Below are positions 41,201-53,500 of a stretch of 64,000 nucleotides of DNA, piece by piece. The position numbers and the translations under genes were made by a program. Source of the DNA: Oasisia sp. SBJ-2009 (taxonomy: Eukaryota; Annelida; Polychaeta; Sabellida; Siboglinidae). The notes below the pieces were generated by a model. It was given only the letters and a program-made list of their open reading frames with translations. It was not told the origin of the DNA and did no database searches. Location: NCBI GenBank assembly GCA_964017155.1, contig OZ024857.1:19684404-19748403 (forward strand), given 5' to 3'. Position 1 is the stretch's first letter. The number at the start of each line of letters is the position of its first letter.

Positions 41201-44200
41201 CAAGTCATGTGGTGCCACAACACCTGGATGAACCAGGCTCAGTCTTTACAACTGTCTTAGTCTGTCTTACTTCTTACACATTCCCAGCAAATTTATTAAA
41301 TATATTACCTAGCTATGGTGACATAATTACATGTTATTATCTTGATGAAAGAAATCTTCCTATTGCCCCAGCATCCGAAAAACCCTAACAAATATGAGGA
41401 AATAAAACTAAAAATGGGAATATGGCAAATAGAGGATGCTGATAGAAAGGTTAAGAGAGATGGTGTGAAATGATCTTCAATGTGAGAATGGTGGTTGATG
41501 GTGAGCGGTGGTCGCGCGGTAGAGCGCCGGACTGTCAATCGAGGGGACGGTGGTTTAATCCCATCTGCCGCTGTTTTGTCTGTCTTTCGGAAGAGACACT
41601 AAAAGCCGGTGGTCCCTTCTATCTGGTATCTATACCAGGGGAAGTGAAAGATCCCACACAGGGGGTAAATGTATAACCTGTAGTGAACTCACAAATTCTA
41701 GAGAAGGACAACTCTAAAAACAAATGATAATAATGGTCAGCAAGTTGACCAAGGTCATTTAATGGAATAAAAAGAGATTGTGAGATCATAAGCATGGCAT
41801 AAGATCAGCACAGAAGCACCATCACGATGGCACAGTAGCGAGGATGGTGATCCCCAACCTTAAAGGAACCAAAGACAGTGAACCCTACCTGTTCTGTTGT
41901 TAAATGTGCCCCTGGGACAGGGGAACTGCTCCGCGTACTCTGTGCCATTGGGGCAGTAGAAGCCCTCAGGGCAGATGTAGGTGGCGTAGGAGACAACGGG
42001 GCCAAACGTGGCATTGCAGTAGAAGCCCTCCTCACAGGTGTTGCAGTACCATTTACCAACGGTGTCCTGTGAACATGGCACACATCAAACGACATCACTC
42101 ACAACTGTTGCAGTACCATTTACCAACGGTGTCCTGTGAACATGGCACACATCAAACCACATCACTCACAACAGTTGCAGTACCATTTACCAACGGTGTC
42201 CTGTGAACATGGCACACATCAAACCACACCACTCACAACTGTTGCAGTACCATTTACCAACGGTGTCCTGTGAACATGGCACACATCAAACCACATCACT
42301 CACAACTGTTGCAGTACCATTTACCAACGGTGTCCTGTGAACATGGCACACATCAAACCTCATCACTCACAACTGTTGCAGTACCATTTACCAACGGTGT
42401 TCTGTGAAGATGCCACACATCAAATCACATCAAGTTACATCAAACAAGTGTTGAACAATTTGCAGTATTTTATTGTGAAACTTAGTGTTGAGTCATACAA
42501 GACATTAACGTATATGACGATTTTGGCATCCAAAAAGTGTCAACACAATTATTTTTGACCTACACCTAGATTTAATGAAACCTAAATGGCTTAAATACGG
42601 AAGGAATTATTTTTAATGTTTTCTATATCTGAAACATTATTTCAAATACTGAAGATATCTACTGTCAAAGCAACTTTTTGAAAGTGTTTCAGTCATGGTG
42701 AAACATTTTCAGAAAAAGAATTTAGTCATCAATGGACATACAAAATCTGCATATATGCGCACACAGGAAACTGTCAAAAGTAAGTCCCCTGGTTTATGAA
42801 AGAACTACAAAACCCCTGTTTGGGGGTGCACTGGTTGTGTAGTGTAGTGTGTACCCATCAGTAATGAATAAGGAACATCAGATCAAGATTTAATCACTGC
42901 AGGTGGTTTTGACAATACACTTTCCTCCCAACCCTACCTGGTAAGTGCCTGATGGACAGGGTTCAGGGTCTCCAACCCCTGTGTGGCAGAAGTGACCCAA
43001 CGGGCAGGTGTAGTTGGCGGGTGTGGCTGTCACCTGACCTACAGGGCAGTAGTAGCCCTGCTGGCAGGGTCCAGTTGGCACAGGCAAACCCTCGCCACCA
43101 CAGAATGACCCTGAAACAAAATACACGAGCAACATGGTAAAAGGAGAATTACTAAAACCAATAACAATGTGGACACAAAATAAAATAATACAAAATACTT
43201 TTATAAAGGAATACAAGCGTGAAATCGTTCATCAAGCAGCAAATTATATCAGAATTTATTCTGAACAGAGCTATAACTTTATTTACTTGTAACAAATTTT
43301 TGATAATACATCCTACACTTTTTTTAAGGTTATTGAAACATTGAGAAGTGAGTAAACTTGGCTGTGTTCGGAGAAAATATACAAATCTACAAGTAAAGGT
43401 GACATACCTTTAGTGCAGATCTCACAACTAGAAGGAGCACTGTTTCCTGTAGAGTTGAGATAGTAGCCTATGTCACACGGGAGGCCAGCGGCACTACCTT
43501 CAGGGCAGTAGTGACCCGCTGGGCAGATATTCCCAGTGATGTCATCAGTAGGGCTGTGTACAGATGCCCCGAGGGTACAGTAGTAACCTGCAAGAGGAAA
43601 TTGGGTATATTAGCTATCCTGTGCATTGCAATCTTCTTGGGCAATTAGGTAACTGTTTCTACAAGATACATCAATAGACACAATACATAAATGTGTTATT
43701 CACAGGGTATTTTGTTCAGAAAAACCTTGATAATAAGGAAGTTTGTTTGAGATTTACATAATATACACTGTGATCTTAATTGACAAAGTCACTTCATTAT
43801 GAAATCATAATTATATTTAAAAAAGTTTTTAATAATTAGAAACACATGATGTGTTCATTATCAAAATCTTATTATAATATTGCTGATATAACTTCTTGCA
43901 TTATCACCTTTCTGAATTTACGGTTTACAATTTACCCCCATCATTGACCATTCTTGTGGTTGTGGGGAGACAAAGGTCACTGACCCTGATTACACTTGGC
44001 TGTGGGTGTAGCAAGCCTGTCTGTGGCACAGTAGTAACCCTCTGTACAGTTGACTGGGGCATCACTTCCACCAGGGCAGAAGGTGCCGGGGTAACACTTG
44101 CCACCCTCCGTGGGGTTGGCAGGCATGGGCTGGGTGGAGCCCCCACTGCAATACCACCCTTCACTGCAACAAAAGAAACAAGGAAGAAATGTTGTTAAAT

Positions 44201-44423
44201 ATTCCAAATAAATCTGCTACGGTGGTGAATATGTTTAATGCATGTGCTGTGTTTAATATGTCAAAAGGTTCTTAGTTCACTTGGATTAATCAATCATTGT
44301 TATGAACAAATATCTAATCATGGGGATGCTTACAAGTTACCCTGGTAGTTATCTCCTCTAGGCTACAATTCCGCCAAAGTATTCCCTTGAATGTACAGTC
44401 TACTGTTTTTAATGTTATGTTAC

Positions 44424-44454
<31 letters not shown>

Positions 44455-44485
44455 CACACACACATATATATATATATATATACAC

Positions 44486-44516
<31 letters not shown>

Positions 44517-47500
44517 TATATATATAAAACGGCATATCAATTACAAAAATGTATTAACATACTGTATACCACAACCATTGTAATTACTTTTCCTGTTATC
44601 TGTTCAAATTGACTATACACTAATACAGGGGTTAATTTCATGTTTACATACCATGCTCACACAGTGGCAGGTATTAATGATAAAATAAATCACGTGACAC
44701 TGTGTACACCTGACTAAGATAAACATTTCCACAAGTGATGGAAACTCTTGACATCTGACTTGAAGATATTACACCACGATCACTGTTGGTCAGCTAACAA
44801 CATATATCCAGTCAACTTCAAAAAAACCTTTTCTACAGACCCATCGAGGACAAATAGCTCACCTGCAGTTGGTGGTGGGTTGATTCAGTCCATTGCCCAT
44901 GCAGTACATGCCGGGGGTACAGGCCTTGCACGCCGTGTCATTCGTCTGTCCAGTCAGGGGGTTGAATGTGCCGCTTACACACGGGAACTCATCCGAGCGG
45001 TTCGTACCAACTGGACAGTAGTGACCACTCGGACACACCTTATCCGTGAACTCGGTCGAGTTGGCCAGACAGTAGTAACCTGCAGTGGAATTAGGGACAG
45101 GTCAACTGGTGTTCCGAGATTGATGAAGGATGGTTTATGGTGAAGAAACTGTTAACTCTGGACACATGCAAGTGGTGGATTCATCTCAATGACAGGTATT
45201 TTATGAATGACATTAATACTATAGAACCAACTATGAACAGAGATGAGGGGGGCTACATATTAAGTCACGTATGGGACAGTCTGCTCGCCACGCCATCTAG
45301 CGAGCAGTGACCACTGAACATTCATTTCCTGAAGAAGGCCGCTGATGGTGGTCGAAACATAGAAGTAAGGAGAACATTGCTAGTTGTGTAATTATGAAAT
45401 TTGTTTGGAATAATATACTGCCAACTTGAACATTTTCACGGACATTAATACTTTAATACTGCGATTAATACTTAAGAAGAAGTAGAACACAAAGGTTGAT
45501 TAATTGATGAGGATTCAATCCCTGCTCTAATAATACATTACTAAATAATGTTGCTTCACTTGGACTTCAAAAAACAAAAACATCTCATCTGTTAATTATA
45601 TTGCTACATACATCTACTGAGAAAATCCTGAATATGACAACCGCCTGCACAAAAACAGTGACAGGTGCATCAGAACATTCGGTGACATGAAACAGACAAG
45701 TGCGTTACCATTTGTATTGACACAAAATCTTTAAACTGCCCAGGACTATGATCTATATGACTTACCCTCGGGGCAGGGTATACATGTACTCTGACCCTCC
45801 TGGTCCTGGTAGGTGCCGGTCCCACAACTGAGGGGCACACTACTACCCACAGGGCAGTAGAAGCCACGGGGGCATATATCTCCATACCCTATGGACCAGT
45901 CACAAGTCAGACATGTCACAATTCTATGGCAACGTATTTCAAACTAGTTCCTGAAAGTGACATGTTTTAAAAGTTACTTTCAATTTTAGCAACGACTCAA
46001 TAATTAATGATGATATTTCACCAAATGAGGCATCATTTAAAAACAAATAACACATGAAATAAAAAGGTAGAACCTGCTTTTTACGTGTATGACCTACTTT
46101 GCAACAATCAGAAGTTTTGCTGTGGCAGGCCCAAATATATGGAAATGCTTGCCAATGTGTGTGCGATCAACCAGAACATTGGTAGCTTTCCAGAAACAAC
46201 TCAAAACTTATCTATTTCGCTTGCATTACATGCCTTGATGAAACTGGTTTCTATTTTATAGCATTGCTTGGTTTTAAATTGTTCTGTTTGAAACAAATTT
46301 TACACCCAAATTTATTTATTTTATCTATTGATCTTAGTTTATTTATTAATTTATCTTAGTTAACTTATTTACTTGGCTTGGCTTATTTGTTTTATCTAAC
46401 TTATGTATTTATTAAGAAACAAAATTATTATTATAAAATATCTAGCTTATGTATTTATTAAGAAACAAAATTATTATAATAAAATATCTAACTGATGTAT
46501 TTATTAAGAAACAAAATTATTATTATAAAAATACCAGGCAGCTGGTGCACAACAAGTCTACCTGTATGTCCCCCAAGCAGTGGGCAGGTTGGTGGGTAGG
46601 TGCTGTTGGTCTCAGCATTGTTGGGATTAGGTCGGTCGATGCCAGACTGACAGTAGAAGCCGGCGGCGCACTGGCCAGTGACCTGGGTGGCTGCCTCCTC
46701 CGAGCAGTAGAACCCTCCGTCACAGTCCCGACACTGTTCAACCTGGGGGTGGGAGACAGGGTTCAGTCAGACGGAGTGATCACACAGTAGGGAAGTAATG
46801 GTTAAAACATTAGTACACAGATTCATTCAAGGGTTTTTCATTGCTATCCGAGCAAACAACGACTCGTGATTTCACATGTTCTGTAAGTGAATTCACGAGT
46901 TCAACTGGCTCAATTCACGTGAATTCACCGGATTCTGTGAAAAATTTTGGTGTGTCGACACGTGTTTACCGTGAAATCACGAGTTTTTCACGTGATGACA
47001 CGTACCAGTGAAACCGTACCAGTTCTGACCCAGTACGACTCGTGTCAAACTCGTGACAACAGGTAGAACACGTGTATTCACGTGAATTTACACATGAAAA
47101 CACTTACTGGTGTGCCAACTGGTTCAGAAATGGTTCCTTGTTTGCTGGGATGGGTACTTTTAAATAAGTGAAATAAATATTGATGACTCTTCTAGAAACA
47201 CATGCAGTATGTTTATAAAATAATAAAATAAAACACAGTACATTGATGAATACATTAAAATGCACTGTACTATACAGTGTATGTGTATTACATATGTACA
47301 CACTGGGATTATGTGTACGTCCTGTATAATAATAAAAAACATGTCCATATTAAAAAAGAACAGAAATAAAAATGTTTAAACAGAAAGGTTTTCAGGTCAA
47401 GATTAGGTGTTTGGTTCTTGTGGACAGTGTACAGAGGGAGACACATGCACATGAAATTGCTCACCAGCCTAACCATTCGAGGTTTAGCCTAGACTGGTCA

Positions 47501-50500
47501 ACCTAACTGACATCAACACAGAACACAATACATTCTAGTTATACTGTTACTACATGACTTATTTCATGGACTTTCAAGTAAAACTTAAGCATGCGTATTG
47601 TACTGGTCACTTACCCTGAACAGGTTGTGTTGGTCGCTGTAGGTACCCTTGGGGCAGGGCTGCCAGTCGAGCCCAGTGCCACTTGGGCAGTAGTAGCCGG
47701 GCGGACAGTCATGGTAGCCCGACTGTGGGTCACCCGCAGTAACATTCTCGGGCAGACAGTAGAAGCTGAAACAGTTTTAATTATACTGATAAGAAGTTGT
47801 GTGCATTTTTGGTGAAACTGCATACCTAAGCATGTGCACTGCAGACACCCTGGTATTTTGTATTCCAAATGCAATGAATAACTGTTTTCTTATTTTTAAT
47901 CCCGCTTCAATTTAGCCAGATGACCCAAGCTCCTTGTTTCTGCCTCTGCTCTGGGCCATTTGATATGTCTCTTGGTAGGAGTGTGAATCTATTCTTTAGA
48001 ATTCAGCGTCAGGCTGACTTGCTTACATGTTGACAACAATCCACCAGTGACTTGTAGACTTGAATTCGCATATGGCTGAATTTAGCAGCCATACATGCTT
48101 TTGTTTGTTCAAAGACACCCATGAATGTGGCATATGAAACTCACCATAAGGGCACATTCATCTTAGGATGTAGACAAAACAGAGGTGCCATGTGGACTAT
48201 GTGGTGCTATAAAGTACAGGCTCATATATGTGTCTGTACACTGCCAAACATCAACAGAACTCCCATCATTTTCCAACGAAACCCATTCTTGCTAATATTT
48301 AATTTGCACTGACTGTAAATATGAAATTATCAGCTGTTGAAAACACAGTCATTATTTATTCAGACAGATAAAAATAACAGGTGTCCCAAAATGTACAGAA
48401 CAATTTATTTTTATTAGAAATTTTTAAGGTTTCCGAAAACATATTCATCACGGTACATCTCAGTTTTTCTTCATACTAATGTCCACAATCACCATGTTGA
48501 TTAATCTTGCACTGGGAGCTTAGAGAATGAGATCACAGCTCAGTGAGTTCACTATAAGTTTATGTATCTCTCAGTGTGGACTTTTTATGCAGACTAACAA
48601 TTTACAGTCTTATACAAATCATACACTCAACAGAATATAACCAAAACTGCCCCAGTTTCAACACAGGCTGAACCAGCACCAAACCACCTCACGATCAGAA
48701 CCAGGATTTTATTCCCGGTTCTTCTGAGTGACAGTCCAACACTAAACGCTTGACCACCCTGCCCCCCTATATCTGCCCTACCCCACTCACCCGTCTGGGC
48801 AGGTCTCACATTCCCACATCCCTGTCCTGTTGGTGAACGTGCCCGACTGGCAAGACAGTGGCTCAGCGGACCCATTCGGGCAGTGCAGCCCAATAGGGCA
48901 CACCACAGAGTTTTCCAGTATGGAACCTGGAAGCAGTTGTACACACATTCTAGATACGAACTTAAAACTGCATTTAATGTAACTATTTAATGTATTTTAA
49001 AGCAAACAATTTTTTATTTTTAGTTAGTACTGTATAGCCAATAATTAGCTCACTAATACATGATGTTTACAATTAAAAATTACTATCAGCATCAATTTGT
49101 TACTCTTACTCAGTGGCACCCCAGTAATAAGACATCTCCCTCTCGACTAAGTGGGGACCACCAACTACCATGCATAATGTTTAATATACTTTAAAACTTT
49201 TTAAATTATGCCACCTCCCCTTCCCCTTACATGTCACATGCTTTTTTCTCATTTACGTGTAAGTTTAAACTGATATGAATATTTTAAATATGTATGTGAC
49301 AGTATGTTAGTATGTGTTACAATGTATGCGCCTCTGAGCGGAAATGTTTCCGGATATTCGGTGCATTACAAACAAAGTATTATTATTACATATTGCTATT
49401 TGCCTCAATCTGCAGTAGTTTCACGATTGTAGTTATACAATTCTCCACAGCAATTATTGACAACCAAACAAACCTCACACATAATGCCTCTGTATTTTCG
49501 AAGCTTGGCAAAGTTACACAACAAGTTTTAAGCTGTTTCTGAAACACCAGTAATGTTTTTGCAAAACAATTTCAGCAAGTGGCGCCACCTACCTTCTGGG
49601 CAGTAGTACCCTCGTTGACACGGCCCCTCGGGCAGGGTGAGTCCGTTCTGCTGGCAGTAGGAGCCCGCCGGGCAGGGCGTGCAGTCGGAGCTCTGGGGGA
49701 GGCGGGTGGCGTTGGACCACGTGCCATTTGGGCAGCGGAATGGGGTGTGTGTGGCTGGAGGGGTAGGAAGGGGGGAATCAGTGAGCTGAGTTTGACCATT
49801 GTTATCACTATTTCACAGATATGTCTACAAATACGTATTAGTATATATGTATTTTTAATTAATTATTTTATATATTTATTTATTGCTGTTAAGTTTAGAA
49901 ACTATATTTAATTAATTATTTATTATCATTTAAACAACTTGACTTATTAACTGATTAGTCATATTTTATACATTTATGTTACAAATGTTGTATGTACGCG
50001 CCCCTGAGCAGAAATGTTTTCTGGATAAACGGCGCTTTACAAATAAACAATTATTACTATTATTATATAAATACCAATTCATAAAGTGATTTTAAAAAGA
50101 AGGCAGATTGTTCCTGTGACATAATAAATGCCAACTTAGGAGCATTTTTGACGGGGCAAAATTCCATAATTAAATTACACGTAAAAAAGAGTTCAGCCCT
50201 GCTGTCAGTCGCTGTGATTTTGTATTCTGAAGATATTCTGATATCAAGAACGATATTTCTCATTTACACTAGTGAAACAGAAATGTGAGTACCACCTCCT
50301 CAAATGGATACTGCATTTTGTAATGAAACCCTTCAAATACAATTTACTTAATTATACCCTATCAAAATTTAAAAACTTGATCCGTTATTTTAGCAATAGA
50401 GCATCAATTCTGGGTTCACAACCCAGACTCACCAAGTGGACAGTATCTGCCTTGGGGACAGATAATCTCTGTGGCCGCAGATGAGCCCTCGGGACAGTAG

Positions 50501-53500
50501 AACCCGGGATCACAGGGCCCTGAAGGCTCTGTCAGGTTCAAGCTACTACAGTAGTACCCTGAAACAGCCAATGGAGATCAAGTTAACAGGGATGAGAGTA
50601 ACAAGAAAGTAACACGGTGTGATTGTGGTTACTCATGTAAGAAATGTTCACAACCAGTGTATTGGCACACTTCTAAGTTATTGCAAGTGAGCTTAATAAA
50701 ATCTGGGCATTTTTTAAATAGTAATTATTATTCCTGAAAATTGCATTTTATCCAAACAACAGGATTAAAATTACCGGTAAAATGTATACTCAAATAAAAT
50801 GAATTGCTCGTCAAAGTAAGCTAAGCATATGATTCATGGCAAAGCTCTTTAAAAGTACTGTTTTACAAAAAAAGTGAAACTATCTGTGGTAGATGGATGG
50901 ACAAATAGTAGCTAGACAGACAAATGAACAGTCTATTGGTAGACAAGTGGACAGTCCATGGAGACAGATGGATGGTTCATGGACAGAGTGATGGATGGAC
51001 CAGAGCTGGACTTAGAATTTCTGACAGATGGACAGACGGACGGACAGATAGATGGACAGACAGACACTGGACAGACAGGTCAGCGAGATACACCACGGAT
51101 GGATGGACAAACCAGGTGTCTGACCAACCAAGCAACACTCACCTCTAGTGCACTGGAGGCAGTCTGTCACATTCCTCAGTTTTATGTTGTTTGAGAAGGT
51201 CCCTACTGGACACTGGATTGGCTCAGCAGTCTGTTCAGGGCAGTAGTGACCAACTGGACATGGGTCAGCATACTGACCCTGCACTGGGGTAGCTGTCTTT
51301 GCCCCTTGCTTACAGTAGTATCCAGCACTGCAGGGTAGATCAGGACTGACCACAGCACTGCCCGGGCAGTAGAAGCCACCTGTCAATCAAACAGTGGTTT
51401 TGTCACTCATAATGTCAATCAAGTTGTCAATCAAACAACACTTCTGTGAAACGTAATGTCAATCATAACCAAGCACAATTATAATAGTTGCAAAATTTAA
51501 CAGCCAAGTTGACATACAGTATAGTTTGTCAGAAAAAAACATTACATCTACAATAAATATCTCAATCACTCAGTGTCTCTGTTGAAAGGTACTGGAGAAT
51601 GAGAGCATGAGTTGGGGAATAAGTGGAGTGGTGACAGAGACAGCAATTGAAGGTGATCGGCGTCACAATGAAACATTAAACAAGACCACTTAAAGCCCAG
51701 TCTCAGCGACAAGGTGGAGACAAACAACACTACAGATTTCTAAGTTACATTAACTAAGTTACATAAAGATTTAAGCCTGGGTGATTGGAGTGTGACTGTG
51801 CAGTGGCTGAGACAGGACATGGTTGTACCTATGCAAGGCAGACACTCTTCCTGCCATCGCAGTCCTGTGTGGTTGTTGAAGGTTCCCGCGGGACACGCAT
51901 ACTCAGTCGCTGACTTTGTGCCGTTAGGACAGTAATAGCCTGTGAACATGAAATCACATATTGCAGTGTGTCATGTATATCACTGTCACCGATTCAACAA
52001 ACTTGTCCACTGATTCAAAACACCTGATACTGACTCAACACACCTGTACACTGATTCAAAACACCTGACATTGATTCAACACACCTGTCCATTAATTCAA
52101 AACACCTGACATTGATTCAACACACCTGTCCATTAATTCAAAACACCTGACACATCTGTCATTTGTTCAAAAAACTTGTGATACATTCGATTCATTTATT
52201 AATGTGTGACTGATTCAACTCATTTATCAATGATTAAGCATACTACACTGATACCACATAAACACAGCCATTTATTCACACATGTCATGTCTACCAGTAA
52301 ATATAAGAATTAGCATGTGCGTGATAATACAGTACCTACACCTGTGCTCCTTACTGATGCAATAGACTCTGTGACACTTGACATAAAGACTTCCTACTTA
52401 TCCTGATTCTGTTTATCAGTGGACTGCTTCTTTTGACAGACCTCTGGGTACTGACCACATTATGAACAATTTACAATGTTACACACTTGTAAGTTCTTAC
52501 ATAGTGCAATATTCAATCTGCTGAAACACTTTACATTTCATTCCCTGGAAGACCTGACTTCTCTAGGAAGCATTCAGCTATGCAACATCTACTACAATAA
52601 AGAGTTAGAATGACACACCCACCTTCAGGGCACTCAAAGAGGGTGTAGTTGACCACAGCGGCGAGGGCGTTGTCACAGTAGAAGCCGGGGGGACATTCCT
52701 TGCACGAGCTGCTCCTCATCTCGTCCTGGTAGGTGCCAGACGGACAGATCTGTGGCGTGGGAGAACTCTCCACACAGAAGTACCCCAGAGGGCAAGGGTA
52801 CTCGTTGGGGTTGGGCACAGTCTGGCCCTCGGGGCAGTAGAAGCCTGGCAGAACAAAGGTGAAGGCCATTTATTGACCTTTCTATCTCTTCAGTTTGTAG
52901 TGTTGCTTTGACTACAGGACAGTGACAAATGTAAGAACAAATTGTGGAGGTGTTTCTTAAGAATTTGATATAATGTAGTTATGTTTTGATTAATTTTTAC
53001 ATCCTCTTTTAAAAAGGAAAACTTCAGTTAGGTTACATATGATTTATTACTTCTAGTAAGTTTCTCCTTTTGTAAAGGGAACATTTCAGCTAAGATAAAT
53101 ATGATGTACTGCTTCTAATAAATTCCAGTTTTGAAAGAGGAAAACTCCAGCTAAGTTGAACATGATGTACTGTTTGGAATAAATTATTACAAACTTGGAG
53201 GCTCTGTTGACCACCAACGTTACAATGTTGAAGGTCCAACTGAGCACCAACTTTACAATGTTGAAGGTCCAACTGAGCACCAACTTTTCAATGTTGAAGG
53301 TCCAACTGAGCACCAACTTTACAATGTTGAACGTCCAACTGAGCACCAACTTTACAATGTTGATGGTCCAACTGAGCACCAACTTTACAATGTTGAAGGT
53401 CCAACTGAGCACCAACTTTACAATGTTGAACGTCCAACTGAGCACCAACTTTACAATGTTGAACGTCCAACTGAGCACCAACTTTACAATGTTGAAGGTC

